A DNA stretch of 64,000 bases from Terrirubrum flagellatum (lineage in GTDB: Bacteria; Pseudomonadota; Alphaproteobacteria; Rhizobiales; Beijerinckiaceae), in the NCBI RefSeq assembly GCF_022059845.1, contig NZ_CP091851.1:992001-1056000 (forward strand), in the 5' to 3' direction. The position numbers and the translations under genes were made by a program. Positions 16,511 to 26,147 of this stretch are shown piece after piece; position 1 is the first letter of the stretch; the number at the start of each line of letters is the position of its first letter. The notes beneath the pieces are model-generated. The model ran no database searches. It was not told the DNA's origin and saw only the letters and a program-made list of their open reading frames with translations.

Positions 16511-17569
16511 TCAATACATCCGCGACTTGTCGAGAATGTTGATCATCCGTTCCGGCCGCCCGCCGAGATAATGACCCATATTCTCGATGAAGATATCAAC
16601 GATCTTCCGATTCTCGCTCGGCGCCGTGCTGGCCGAGTGAGGCGAGATCAGCACATTGGGCGAAGACCACAAGGGCGAGCCCGGCGGCAGCGGTTCGATC
16701 TCTGCGACGTCAAGACCGGCAAGCGCAATATGTCCGCTGTCCAGCGCTGCGATCATCGCCTGCTCGTCGACAACCTGTCCGCGTGCGATATTGATGAACA
16801 CGACGCCAGGCTTCATCGCCGCGAACGCGGCGCGATCGATCATGTGCTCCGTCTTCGGCGTGTGCGGCGTGCAGAGAACGACATAGTCCGCGCGCGGAAG
16901 CGCAGCGCGCAGTTGATCCGGGCCGACGATTTCCGTCGTCGAGAGTTCGGCGCTTCGCTCCGGCGAGGGCCGGTTCACGACCGCGATCACCGACATCCCG
17001 AAAGCGCGCGCGATCGCGCCGACCTTGGCGCCTACCTTCCCGGCTCCGATGATTGCGACAGTCTTTCCCGTGAGCTCGCCGCAGCAATATCGCTCCCAGC
17101 GATGGGCGGCCTGCTCTCGTTGCAGCCGGGATAGGTCCTTGGCGTGGCCCAGCATCACGAGGAAGGCGAACTCCGCCAACGCATCAGCATGCACGCCGCG
17201 CGCCGTCGTCACAATGACGTCGCTTTCCGTGAGGCCCAACGAATGGACCTGCTGGCCGACGCCCGAACTTGTCGTCTGCACCCAGCGAACCTTCGGCGCG
17301 AGCGCGAGGCCGCGCTCGGCGGCGTCGCCTGTCGGAAAATCCCAAAGGATCGTGGCGCGCGCGAGCGCCTCTCGCCAGCGCCGATTCTGCGCCGGCGTGC
17401 GCGCGAAGTCGGCGCGGCCCTTGTGATCGCCGACATAGCGGGTCATCGGCAGGAGATCAGGCTCGAACACGATTTCGAGAGTCGACGGCGCGGCGTTTCG
17501 AATCTGCTCGACATGTTCGCTCTCGAGCGGAGAGGTGATGAAAAAGACGTGCTGAGCTGAAGAGGTCAC
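16511..17569 (-). CDS. D-2-hydroxyacid dehydrogenase (NAD-dependent)
   Basis: A 352-aa oxidoreductase of the D-isomer-specific group that interconverts 2-keto and D-2-hydroxy acids. Residues 100-130 hold SSGVG and ARGVHADALAEFAFLVML. The nucleotide fold is IIGAGKVGAKVG (173-184, GxGxxG). Catalytic residues are R263 (INIARGQVVDE), E292 (AEIEPLP) and H311 (ISPHSAS), all present. GTG 17569 is taken as the start because the protein then begins just before the first beta strand (QHVFFITSP). The longer frame into the LysR end has no family match. It heads the leftward transport/aminotransferase operon. Confidence 0.88.
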   Translation of the reverse strand: MTSSAQHVFFITSPLESEHVEQIRNAAPSTLEIVFEPDLLPMTRYVGDHKGRADFARTPAQNRRWREALARATILWDFPTGDAAERGLALAPKVRWVQTTSSGVGQQVHSLGLTESDVIVTTARGVHADALAEFAFLVMLGHAKDLSRLQREQAAHRWERYCCGELTGKTVAIIGAGKVGAKVGAIARAFGMSVIAVVNRPSPERSAELSTTEIVGPDQLRAALPRADYVVLCTPHTPKTEHMIDRAAFAAMKPGVVFINIARGQVVDEQAMIAALDSGHIALAGLDVAEIEPLPPGSPLWSSPNVLISPHSASTAPSENRKIVDIFIENMGHYLGGRPERMINILDKSRMY

Positions 17570-17694
17570 TGAAACATCATGGCGTCGCGCGGCCGCCAAG
17601 TCTTTGGCGGAAAAAAGAAACCACGCCTGAAAGCTGTGATAAAACGGTAACATGGAACTTCGGCGTGGCGCAAGCGACAGCTTGCGACCGCCGG

Positions 17695-18663
17695 TCAAGC
17701 GCGCCTGTTTCGGACGCGAGCCTCAGGCGTAAGGCGCGATCGCTTTTGCTGAGCGCCTTCGACGTGGCGGAGCTCCCGATTCCGGTCGCTGATGACCTGA
17801 ATGAGCGCGCGAAGCCGCGCTGGCATGTGCCGGCGCTGCGCGAAATAGAGGCTGACGCCAGGATAGGGCGGCGTCCACTCTTCAAGCACCGCGAGCAGCC
17901 GTCCCGCGGCGATGTGCGGCGCGGCGGAGAACTCACTGACATAGGCGAGGCCTGCGCCGCCGAGCGCCGCGTTCAACAGCAATTCGCTGTCATCGAGCGT
18001 CAAAGTCCCCGGCGCGTCGATCAGCAGACTCTCGCCATGCCGCTCGAACTCCCAGCGATAGAGCCGTCCGCTCGCCATGCGGTAACGCACGCAGGAATGC
18101 GCAAGCAAATCGCCGGGAACGATCGGTCGCGTCCGCCCTTCAAAATAAGCCGGACATCCCACGACAAGCGATCGCAGCGTCGGGAAAATGGGCGCGGCGA
18201 CCATGTCGGCCGGAACGGCTTCGGTGAGACGCACGCCGGCGTCGAAACCTTGAGCGACAATATCGATCAGCGCGTTGTCAGTGACGATGTCGATCTCGAC
18301 TGTCGGATGGCGCCGGCCATATTCCAGGATGATCGGCTCCATCAGCATGCGCGCTGCGCCTGGCGACATGTTGAGTCTCAGCGTTCCCGTGAGCTTGCCT
18401 GATTGCTCTCCCGCATTCGTCACGGCGGCTTCAATCGTCGCCAGCGCGGGCGCGACTTCCGATACGAACCGTTCGCCCGCCTTAGAGAGCGCGACGCTGC
18501 GCGTGGTGCGATTGAACAGCCGGACGGCGAGCCGTTCCTCCAGCGCCGAGATCGCCTGGCTCACCGAGGACGGGGACGCGCCAAGCTCGCGTGCAGCGGC
18601 CCGGAACCCGCCATGACGCGCCACGGCGGCGACGGCCTCCAATTCGCTCAGACTTGCCTTCAT
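17695..18663 (-). CDS. LysR-family transcriptional regulator
   Basis: A 322-aa regulator. The N-terminal winged HTH (LSELEAVAAVARHGGFRAAARELGASPSSVSQAISALEERLAVRLFNRTTRSVALSKAGERF, 5-66) is classical. The effector domain is of the CrgA/DmlR type (TGTLRLNMSPGAARMLM, DIVTDNALIDIVAQGFDAGVRL, FPTLRSLVVGCPAYF). It is divergent from the aldehyde dehydrogenase with a 92-nt gap, the usual LysR arrangement, so that gene is the likely target. The dehydrogenase downstream could also be read from its promoter. Confidence 0.92.
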   Translation of the reverse strand: MKASLSELEAVAAVARHGGFRAAARELGASPSSVSQAISALEERLAVRLFNRTTRSVALSKAGERFVSEVAPALATIEAAVTNAGEQSGKLTGTLRLNMSPGAARMLMEPIILEYGRRHPTVEIDIVTDNALIDIVAQGFDAGVRLTEAVPADMVAAPIFPTLRSLVVGCPAYFEGRTRPIVPGDLLAHSCVRYRMASGRLYRWEFERHGESLLIDAPGTLTLDDSELLLNAALGGAGLAYVSEFSAAPHIAAGRLLAVLEEWTPPYPGVSLYFAQRRHMPARLRALIQVISDRNRELRHVEGAQQKRSRLTPEARVRNRRA

Positions 18664-18685
18664 TGTTTAGAAAAACCGATCAGAA

Positions 18686-18712
18686 TGATCATCTTTGTGC
18701 ATCTTATCAGAT
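18686..18712. promoter_or_regulatory. Possible LysR binding region in the divergent gap
   Basis: In the gap between the LysR and aldehyde dehydrogenase genes lie a TGATCA palindrome (18686-18691) and ATCTTATCAGAT (18701-18712, 4-bp arms, 4-nt centre). Both are short dyads in the AT-richer part of the gap. They are candidates only; no consensus for this LysR is known from the sequence. Confidence 0.3.
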
Positions 18713-18755
18713 CAGTTGCGGGCGACTAGCTGTCTCCAGCGAACAGGAGACAGCT

Positions 18756-20171
18756 ATGCGCATCATCGATCAGATCTACATCGGGGGCGGCTTCGACCGG
18801 CCGCATGGAAGCGAGGAAGCGCCGCTCTTCAATCCGGCGACCGAACAGCAGATTGGCGTCGTCCGCCTCGGCGATGAGGAGGATGTCGAACGCGCCGTCG
18901 CTGCCGCTAAGCGCGCCTTTCCGGCTTTCTCCCGCACAAGCAAGGCGGAGCGGATCGACATGCTCCACCGGCTTAACGCCGCTGTGTCGCGGCGCGCCGA
19001 TGAGCTCGCGGACGCGATGCGCGAGGAATATGGCGCGCCGCAAGGCTTCGTGAAATTCGCTGCGCCTCGCGCCGGGTCGGTTTTTCTCGACATGGCGAAA
19101 ACGCTCGAGACCTATGAGTTTCGCCGTCGCATAGGGAGGGCCGAGGTCGAGATGCGGCCGGCGGGCGTCGCAGCCGCCATCACGCCGTGGAACAGCAATT
19201 ACGGCTTCATTTGCTCGAAACTGGCGACGGCCGTTGCCGCCGGCGCGACGATTGTGATCAAGCCGTCGGAGATGAGCGCCATCCAGACGCAGATTCTTAC
19301 GGAATGCCTGCATGACGCCAATCTTCCCGCCGGCGTGTTCAACATCGTCAATGGTTATGGTGGGGTTGTCGGAGCGGCGCTTACTTCCCATCGCGATATC
19401 GCGAAGATCACCTTCACCGGATCGACCGCGACGGGCCGCGCGATCCTGCAAGCCGCCTCCGGCGCGATGAAGCGGGTGACGCTCGAACTCGGCGGCAAGA
19501 GCCCCAACATCATTCTCGATGACGCCGACCTTGATGCGGCCATTCCGCAAGCGCTCGCCGCAGGCTTCATCAATAGCGGGCAGGCCTGCATCGCAGGAAC
19601 GCGCATTCTTGCTCCTGCGGATCGTCTCGACGAAATACAGGCGCGACTGGCGAAAGCGATCGGCGCATTCAAGGCTGGCGATCCGCACGATCCCGAAGTT
19701 CGCATCGGCCCGATGGTCAGCCGGAAGCAATGGGATCGCGTCCAGTCCTACATCCGCCTTGGCCAGGAAGAGGGCGCGAAGTTGCTGGCTGGCGGCGAGG
19801 GGCGGCCCGAGGGTGTCGATCGTGGCTGGTTTGTCCGCCCGACGTTGTTCTCGGATGTCTGCAACGACATGCGCATCGCGCGCGAAGAGATTTTCGGCCC
19901 GGTGCTTTGCATCATTCCCTACCGCGACGAGAAACATGCGATCGAGATCGCCAATGACACCGACTACGGCCTTCAGGCCTATGTGTTCTCGTCGGATCAC
20001 AAGAGGGCGAGGCGCGTCGCCGAGGAGCTGGAGGCGGGCCGCGTCGCAATCAACGGCGCTGCTCACGAACCGCTCGCGCCCTTTGGCGGCTTCAAGCAAT
20101 CGGGGATCGGCCGTGAATTCGGCGTCTTCGGCCTGGAGGCGTTTCTGGAGCCGCGCACCTTGCTGGTCTAA
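18756..20171 (+). CDS. NAD(P)-dependent aldehyde dehydrogenase
   Basis: A 471-aa aldehyde dehydrogenase oxidising an aldehyde to its acid. N146 (PWNSNYG), K169 (VIKPSE), E244 (LELGGKSPN) and the nucleophile C278 (NSGQACIAGTR) are all present, followed by EEIFGPVLCIIPY and PFGGFKQSGIGREFG. The ATG at 18756 has AGGAGA 5 nt upstream. Divergent from a LysR regulator that probably controls it. Its aldehyde is not identifiable. Confidence 0.93.
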   Translation: MRIIDQIYIGGGFDRPHGSEEAPLFNPATEQQIGVVRLGDEEDVERAVAAAKRAFPAFSRTSKAERIDMLHRLNAAVSRRADELADAMREEYGAPQGFVKFAAPRAGSVFLDMAKTLETYEFRRRIGRAEVEMRPAGVAAAITPWNSNYGFICSKLATAVAAGATIVIKPSEMSAIQTQILTECLHDANLPAGVFNIVNGYGGVVGAALTSHRDIAKITFTGSTATGRAILQAASGAMKRVTLELGGKSPNIILDDADLDAAIPQALAAGFINSGQACIAGTRILAPADRLDEIQARLAKAIGAFKAGDPHDPEVRIGPMVSRKQWDRVQSYIRLGQEEGAKLLAGGEGRPEGVDRGWFVRPTLFSDVCNDMRIAREEIFGPVLCIIPYRDEKHAIEIANDTDYGLQAYVFSSDHKRARRVAEELEAGRVAINGAAHEPLAPFGGFKQSGIGREFGVFGLEAFLEPRTLLV

Positions 20172-20200
20172 AAGCGCTTCGCGTTGGGTTGACGAGATCA

Positions 20201-20222
20201 CGCCTGCACCGCCCTGCAGGCG
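20201..20222. terminator. Hairpin between convergent genes
   Basis: CGCCTGCA (20201-20208), a 6-nt loop, TGCAGGCG (20215-20222): a perfect 8-bp stem in the 74-nt gap between the aldehyde dehydrogenase and the convergent hydantoinase B gene. There is no T-run on either side, so any terminator action would be of the weak or Rho-assisted kind. Confidence 0.45.
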
Positions 20223-20245
20223 CGATTGCAATTCGTGCGAACGGT

Positions 20246-21874
20246 TCAAATGTTTGTCGGCGCTGCTCTCCGCGTCACGAATCCTTCTTCAATGTCACGC
20301 CTGATTACGGCTGCGTCGCGCAGGCGCGGATCGCCATAGCCGCCGCCGCCTGCCTCGTAAGTGACAATCGTATCGCCAGGCGCAAGGATGTAGCGCCCCT
20401 TCGGATGGACCTCTACCCCGTTGATCTCGACGCGGCGTCGCGCGCCGGGTTGGCCGCCCAGCATCCCAAGCGGAGGAAATTCGGTTCGTCCCGCGAGGCA
20501 GGAGATCGTCATCGGAAATTCGGTGTCGTTGATCATCTCGATGCGCTGGCCGAGCCCACCTCTGAACTGGCCGGCGCCGCCGCTATCGGCCAGCAGCGTC
20601 TTCGATATGACACGCAGGCCTGTGATATCCTCCCACACCTCGACCGGCGTGCTGGTCATATTGGACGGCGAAGGAGTTGTCGCGGCGCCGTCGATTCCTT
20701 TCAGCGCGCCGAATCCTCCCGATGCGAAGAAGATGCTTGATACGCCTTCGCCGCGCCGGTTGCGTCCCTGCACATTGATGAGGTTGAGCATGCCGCTGTC
20801 GGCTTGCGCCTTCTCCGGCAGCGCGTCAGCGAGCGCCCCGAAGATCAGCGGCTGGATGAAATGGCCGATGATGTGCCGGCCGCCGGTTGCGCTTGGCGGG
20901 GCGGCGTTGAGCACGCAGCCTTCCGGCGCAGACATGGAAATCGGGCGCGCCGATCCCTCGTTATTCGGAATGGACGGTGTCATCAGGCACTTGATCGCGT
21001 GCAGAGCCATGGCGCGGCTGTAGCAGAGCGGCACGTTGATCGCAGCGCCGACGGACGGCGAGCATCCCGTGAGATCGATATGCGCCTGCCCCTCCCGGAT
21101 CGTCACCTCGCAGGCGAGCGTTAGCGCCTCCTGAACGCCCTCGATGTCGATGCGATTGGCGTAGACTCCTTCGGGAGTTTCGCGCAGCGCTTCGGACAGG
21201 CTTCTCTCTGACGAAAGCAGGATCGCATCCGCAAGCGGCGTGAGATCAGCAACGCCATATTCGTCCATCAGCTCGTTCACCATGCGCCCGCCGGCGGTCG
21301 TGCAGGCGACATTCGCCATGATGTCGCCCATGGTCTGCTGCGGGACGCGGACATTGGTCTCGATGATGGCGCGCAAGACCGGATCGATAACGCCCTCGCG
21401 AATGAATTTTGCAGGTGGAAGCCGGAGTCCTTCCTCATATATTTCGCGCGCCGTCGCGGAAAATCCGATGCCGCCAATGTCAGGCAGGTGCGTAATGCTC
21501 ATGACATAGCCGATGATGACGCCTTTCCTCCAGATTGGCTGCGCGACGTTGATGTCGAAGAGATGGCCCGTGCCAAGCCAGGGATCGTTGGTCATCAGCA
21601 CGTCGCCGGGCCGTAGCGTCGCCGCAGGATGCGCCGCGAGTAGATGCTGAAGCGTCATCTGCGCCGTGCCGGTGAAGGAGGGGACGCTGTAGCGTCCCTG
21701 CGCCAGCGCGCGCCCGGCGGCGTCGAAGATCACGCAGGAAAGGTCGTAGCTCTCTCGCACATTCGTCGAGAACGAGGCGCGCACCAGCGTGGAGACGATC
21801 TCGTCGGCGATCGAGATGAGGCGATCCCATTGAACGCCCAGCGCGATAGGATCGTAATCTGCCTTGCGCCGCAT
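20246..21874 (-). CDS. Hydantoinase/oxoprolinase subunit B
   Basis: A 542-aa HyuB-type subunit. It starts with WDRLISIADEIVSTLVRASFSTNVRESYDLSCVIFD and holds GDVLMTNDPWLGTGHLFDINVAQPIW and THLPDIGG, the family core, and ends with the glycine-rich TYEAGGGGYGDP. With subunit A it would open a hydantoin or 5-oxoproline-like ring at the cost of ATP. Acetone-carboxylase-like activity is less likely because the third subunit is absent. Its ATG abuts the stop of subunit A (TAGATG), with GAGG 6 nt upstream, so the two are coupled. Confidence 0.92.
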   Translation of the reverse strand: MRRKADYDPIALGVQWDRLISIADEIVSTLVRASFSTNVRESYDLSCVIFDAAGRALAQGRYSVPSFTGTAQMTLQHLLAAHPAATLRPGDVLMTNDPWLGTGHLFDINVAQPIWRKGVIIGYVMSITHLPDIGGIGFSATAREIYEEGLRLPPAKFIREGVIDPVLRAIIETNVRVPQQTMGDIMANVACTTAGGRMVNELMDEYGVADLTPLADAILLSSERSLSEALRETPEGVYANRIDIEGVQEALTLACEVTIREGQAHIDLTGCSPSVGAAINVPLCYSRAMALHAIKCLMTPSIPNNEGSARPISMSAPEGCVLNAAPPSATGGRHIIGHFIQPLIFGALADALPEKAQADSGMLNLINVQGRNRRGEGVSSIFFASGGFGALKGIDGAATTPSPSNMTSTPVEVWEDITGLRVISKTLLADSGGAGQFRGGLGQRIEMINDTEFPMTISCLAGRTEFPPLGMLGGQPGARRRVEINGVEVHPKGRYILAPGDTIVTYEAGGGGYGDPRLRDAAVIRRDIEEGFVTRRAAPTNI

Positions 21875-23950
21875 CTACAGCCTCACATCGATGACGAGAT
21901 TGAGATCGGCGTCGACGATGAGCCTGTCGCCGGCGTGGATGACGCAGGTCGATTCCCGCTCCTCGATCAGCGCAGGGCCTTCGATCGTGAATCCCGGCGG
22001 CATGGCGTAGCGGTCATAGACGGGCCATGGCGCGAAGTCCTGCAGGTCAGACGACCACGCAGGGCGAAGGCCCTTAAGGGCCTCGCGCGCGTCACGATCG
22101 ATCAGAAGTCGATGGGGGATTTCCGCTTCGGACGCGGGACCAGATATCTCGACTTTCCAGTTGACGATCTCGATAGCGCGGCCGGCGAAATCGAATCCGA
22201 ACACGCGCCGATGCTCGCTTTCAAAGACGGCGCGAAGTTTGGCCGCATCGAGTCGATCGGCGGCGATTTCGATCTCGTAACCCTGACCTTCATAGCGCAG
22301 ATCGAGGCGAGTTTCGATCCTCGTCTCGTCCACGGATGCGCCGGCGTCTTCAAGCATGCGCTTTGCGTCGGCGGCGAGTTGAGAGATGATCTGTTCAAGC
22401 TCGCCCTGCGCGTCACGCTCAAGCTGGAGCCGACGCGACCGCGCGACCTCAAACGCGATCGGGCTGCTGAGAAGCCCGAACGCGGACATGATTCCCGATC
22501 CGACAGGGCAGATCACCCGCGACATGTGAAGCTTGCGCGCGACCCGCGCGCCATGCAGCGGCCCCGATCCGCCGAAAACGATCATTGCGCAGCGCCGACA
22601 ATCGACGCCGCGTTCGGACGCATGCACGCGGAAGGCGCGCGCCACATCCTCGCTGATGATTTCGTGAATACCCCACGCGGCGCGCGCGATATCGATGCCG
22701 AGCGGCCCTGCGATTTTCTCCTGCAGCGCCGTTTCAGCGGCTGACTTTTCGAGCTGCATCTCTCCGCCGAGGAACGACGCCGCATCAAGATAACCGAGCG
22801 CGAGATTGGCGTCGGTCAGCGTCGGACGCCGGCCGCCGCGCCCATAGCAGGCAGGGCCGGGATCGGCCCCGGCGCTGCGCGGCCCCACGGCGATGAGGCC
22901 GCGCGCATCGATCGAAGCGATGCTGCCGCCTCCAGCGCCGATCTCGATCATGTCGAGCACGGGAATTTTGACCGGCAGTCCACTGCCGAGCTTGAATTCA
23001 TGCACGCGCGCGACTTCAAAATCATACCGCTTCAACGGCGCGCCGGAGCGCACAAGACAGCCCTTCGCCGTCGTCCCACCCATATCGAAGGAGAGCGCGT
23101 GGTCGGCGCCAAGGATGCGCGCATGTCTCGCGGACATCAGCGCGCCTGCGGCGGGCCCCGATTCGAGAAGCCGGATTGGAAATTGGCGCGCAAGCTCCGG
23201 CGTCAGAGATCCGCCGCTTGCGCCCATGATCAGGAGGCGGCCGGTAAAACCGAGCGCGCGAAGGCTCTTGTCAAGCGTTTCGAGATAGCGGTAAACCAGC
23301 GGCTGCACATAGGCGTTGAGACAGGCCGTGGTCCAGCGTGGATATTCGCGCGCGAACGGAAAAACTGACGCGGAGGTGGAAATCTTGAGATCGGGGAATC
23401 GATCCCGGATAAAGGCCGCAAGGGCATTTTCGTTCGCCGTATCGGCATAGGAGTGCAAGAGGCAGATGGCGACGGCCTCGACGCCGCGCGTCGCGATCGC
23501 ATCCGCGAGAAAGGCCTCGACGCCATCGAAGGAAAGCGGCGCCAGTTCCGAACCATCATGGCGTATGCGTTCATTGATTTCGAATCTGAGCGCGCGTGAG
23601 ACGACCGGTTCGGGAAATCGCAGCCTGAGATCGAACAGGTCGTAGCGGCGCTCCTGCCCCATATCGAGAAGATCGCGGAAGCCCCTGGTGACAAGCATCG
23701 CGATCGGCGCGCCCTTGCGCTCGATGATCGCATTCGTGACGAGCGTCGTACCGTGCGAGACGAGCAAAACGTCGCTCATGGCGAGGCCGGCGTCTCGCAG
23801 AATGTGCTGGCAGCCTTCGATCACGGCTTCTGAGGGGTCGGCCGGTGTCGTCAGTCTCTTGTGAGAGCGCGCCGTTTGGCTTTCGTCGTCGAACAGGGCG
23901 AAATCGGTGAATGTCCCGCCGATGTCGACGCCAATGCGATAGGAATTCAT
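21875..23950 (-). CDS. Hydantoinase/oxoprolinase subunit A
   Basis: A 691-aa ASKHA-fold ATPase subunit. The phosphate-1 loop is RIGVDIGGTFTDFALFD (5-21); further core motifs are LVSHGTTLVTNAIIERKGA, HALSFDMGGTTAKGCLV and IEIGAGGGSIASID. The C-terminal part (LRYEGQGYEIEI) is the HyuA C-terminal domain. The start ATG 23950 was chosen because the glycine loop always lies a few residues from the N-terminus; the long upstream extension has no family content. It lies 95 nt behind the CocE-type hydrolase on the same strand. Confidence 0.93.
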   Translation of the reverse strand: MNSYRIGVDIGGTFTDFALFDDESQTARSHKRLTTPADPSEAVIEGCQHILRDAGLAMSDVLLVSHGTTLVTNAIIERKGAPIAMLVTRGFRDLLDMGQERRYDLFDLRLRFPEPVVSRALRFEINERIRHDGSELAPLSFDGVEAFLADAIATRGVEAVAICLLHSYADTANENALAAFIRDRFPDLKISTSASVFPFAREYPRWTTACLNAYVQPLVYRYLETLDKSLRALGFTGRLLIMGASGGSLTPELARQFPIRLLESGPAAGALMSARHARILGADHALSFDMGGTTAKGCLVRSGAPLKRYDFEVARVHEFKLGSGLPVKIPVLDMIEIGAGGGSIASIDARGLIAVGPRSAGADPGPACYGRGGRRPTLTDANLALGYLDAASFLGGEMQLEKSAAETALQEKIAGPLGIDIARAAWGIHEIISEDVARAFRVHASERGVDCRRCAMIVFGGSGPLHGARVARKLHMSRVICPVGSGIMSAFGLLSSPIAFEVARSRRLQLERDAQGELEQIISQLAADAKRMLEDAGASVDETRIETRLDLRYEGQGYEIEIAADRLDAAKLRAVFESEHRRVFGFDFAGRAIEIVNWKVEISGPASEAEIPHRLLIDRDAREALKGLRPAWSSDLQDFAPWPVYDRYAMPPGFTIEGPALIEERESTCVIHAGDRLIVDADLNLVIDVRL

Positions 23951-24045
23951 CTCCGGCCTTTCCGGCGCTGCAGGAACTCGGGCGCGCGCAGATAATGTTG
24001 ACGCCGGCGCAGACTCAATCGCGCAGATCGCCGGCGAATTGCTGT

Positions 24046-25974
24046 TCAGCTTGCAACGATCGGCAGGACGATGCGGGACGGCCGTTCGGGACTGAGATGC
24101 ACCGTATTGACCGCGCGAACCGTGTGCGTGTGCCGGCCGAGCGGTTCGCCCGTGTTCGGATTGACGTCGAATTGGGGAAAGCTCGACGAGGCGATATCGA
24201 GCCTGATGCGATGGCCGGTAGCGAATAGGTTTGATATGGGCGGCAGCACGATCGTGATCTCGCAGGCTTCGCCGGGCGTCATGAACTCCTCGCGATCGAA
24301 ACCATTTCGAAACCGGGCGCGCAGCACCGAGTCCACGAGATTCATGTGAAAACCTTCGGGATAGTCGACGGTCGGCGGCGCGATATCGAGAAGCTTGGCG
24401 GTGAAGTCGGTGTCGAGCGCCGTCGACGACACCCACAACTTGACGCGTAATTGGCCCGTCACCTCGATCGGCGTCGTCAGCGGCTCGCTCTGGAACACAA
24501 GCACATCAGATCGCTCGGAGAGCAGGGGGTAAGGCGCGGTCGAACCATACATGTCCGGCCGCTCGCGCTGATGCATCGCGCCGTCGACGACGAACACTTT
24601 CATTCGCGCGCGTGGAATAATGTATTCCGGCGCCATGCCCGGCGGCAGCGGCGCCGATTCGAGGAACGGCGCCACACTGCCGCCAAGCGTCGGCACGGGC
24701 TTTTCCGGGTCGTGAGTCCAGCTCGCGCTGGCGTCATCGTCGGTCGGCGCGTCCGTCGAAAGCCGCCCGCCGGCGTGGAGATAGAAGGGCGTATCGAGGG
24801 CGCGCGCGAGCGGCCAGGTCTGCTCGGCGCGCCATCGTCCGCCGTGATCGACATGGCCGGAAGGCAGTTTCGCGCCCGTGCCCCCGCCCATCACGAACAT
24901 GCGCACCGGCGGGTCCTTCTCGATGCCCGTGTCCTGGTCTTTCAACCAGCGATCGAACCAGCGCAACCTCTCGCGGTTGTAGATGCGATAACCCCAGGCG
25001 GAGTCGGGTCCGAAATCCACCTCGCCGACATTGCGATGGCCGGTGCGCATCGCAGTGTGGTTCCACGGCCCGACGACGAGTCGTTGCGGCGTCTTGTTGC
25101 GAGCGGCGAGAGCCGCGAATTGCTGCGTCACCTCTTCCGTGAACAGGTCGTACCAGCCAGTGGAGAGCACGACGGGAATGTCCGGAAATTGATCCCAGCG
25201 CGATTTGTAATGCAGCGTCTCCTGCGCCCAGAACTCGTTGAAGACGCCATCGCAGGTGTAGCGGAACAGGATGCGCTCGAGATTAGGCGCGGCGGCGAGT
25301 GGCGTCTGGCCTGATTTGAACGGCATGCTCTTGAGGAACGCTCGCAGATTCATGCCGCCCCATTCGACGCGCGCCATCGCGGCCGCGTCGTCGCGGATTT
25401 CCGGCGCGTCGCTGGCATGGACGAACAGCGCGGGGATCATCTGCATCGCCATGGCGCCGCCGCGGCGCGCTTCCCAATCGAACGCGCTGGTCGGGCTTGA
25501 ATCGATCCAACAGGCTGCGAGATGCGGCGGGCGCGTCAGCGCCGCGACATTCTGCACCGATGCGCTGTGGGACGTGCCGACCATGCCGACGCGGCCATTG
25601 CTCCAGCGCTGCGCGGCGAGCCATTCGATCGTGTCGTAGCCGTCAACGCCTTCGAGCGGGTTGGCGCGGTGGTGATAATTGCCGACGTCTTCGGAATTTC
25701 CGCGCCCGCGCAGGTCCTGAACGGCGACGGCATAGCCATGGCGCGCGAAAAATTCACCGACAGGTTTCACCTGCATCACGGGGTTCGATTTGTCGTAGGA
25801 GGTCCGCGTCAGGATGACGGGGAAGGGGCCGGGCGCGGGCTCCCCGCTTGGGAGCGCCGGGCGATAGATATCGGTTGCGAGGCGAACGCCGTCCCGCATC
25901 GGGATCATCACGTCGTGCGAAACGATGATGGGAACTGACGCCGCGTCGCCGGAGTGTGTGTTTCGCTCGCTCAT
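24046..25974 (-). CDS. CocE/NonD-family acyl hydrolase (X-Pro dipeptidyl-peptidase-like)
   Basis: A 642-aa alpha/beta hydrolase. DVMIPMRDGVRLATDIYRP leads into the core. The triad is S135 (MVGTSHSAS), D276 (TGWYDLFTE) and H306 (GPWNHTAMR). From about residue 430 the jelly-roll C-terminal domain of CocE/PepX follows (VFQSEPLTTPIEVTGQLRVKLWVSS). Members hydrolyse esters or amides, for example cocaine esterase and glutaryl acylase. The ATG at 25974 has AAGG 9 nt upstream. It heads the leftward unit with the hydantoinase subunits, so it may prepare or finish their substrate. Confidence 0.9.
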   Translation of the reverse strand: MSERNTHSGDAASVPIIVSHDVMIPMRDGVRLATDIYRPALPSGEPAPGPFPVILTRTSYDKSNPVMQVKPVGEFFARHGYAVAVQDLRGRGNSEDVGNYHHRANPLEGVDGYDTIEWLAAQRWSNGRVGMVGTSHSASVQNVAALTRPPHLAACWIDSSPTSAFDWEARRGGAMAMQMIPALFVHASDAPEIRDDAAAMARVEWGGMNLRAFLKSMPFKSGQTPLAAAPNLERILFRYTCDGVFNEFWAQETLHYKSRWDQFPDIPVVLSTGWYDLFTEEVTQQFAALAARNKTPQRLVVGPWNHTAMRTGHRNVGEVDFGPDSAWGYRIYNRERLRWFDRWLKDQDTGIEKDPPVRMFVMGGGTGAKLPSGHVDHGGRWRAEQTWPLARALDTPFYLHAGGRLSTDAPTDDDASASWTHDPEKPVPTLGGSVAPFLESAPLPPGMAPEYIIPRARMKVFVVDGAMHQRERPDMYGSTAPYPLLSERSDVLVFQSEPLTTPIEVTGQLRVKLWVSSTALDTDFTAKLLDIAPPTVDYPEGFHMNLVDSVLRARFRNGFDREEFMTPGEACEITIVLPPISNLFATGHRIRLDIASSSFPQFDVNPNTGEPLGRHTHTVRAVNTVHLSPERPSRIVLPIVAS

Positions 25975-26028
25975 GATCGCCGGCCTTCTGTCGCGCCATC
26001 CTAGATCATGTCGTGAGCGCCTCGACGG

Positions 26029-26052
26029 ACGCAAATCGCCAGTAATTTGCGT
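26029..26052. promoter_or_regulatory. Inverted repeat, candidate operator for the MarR-like regulator
   Basis: ACGCAAAT (26029-26036) and ATTTGCGT (26045-26052) form perfect 8-bp arms with an 8-nt spacer. It lies in the 173-nt divergent gap between the hydrolase and the MarR-like gene. Dyads of this size are typical MarR targets; the pairing with the adjacent gene is inferred from position. Confidence 0.5.
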
Positions 26053-26147
26053 GACGCGGTCGCGTTTGCCGCAGAGCACAAGTTGCGCCTGCGGCGTTGC
26101 GCGCGGCGGCGGATTGGCGGATCGTGGCCCGGTCTTGGACAGGCGCG

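Noticed and set aside
18726-20249. Long open frame (507 codons) antisense to the aldehyde dehydrogenase
   Set aside because: All catalytic residues of the dehydrogenase are on the plus strand; the antisense text shows no motif.
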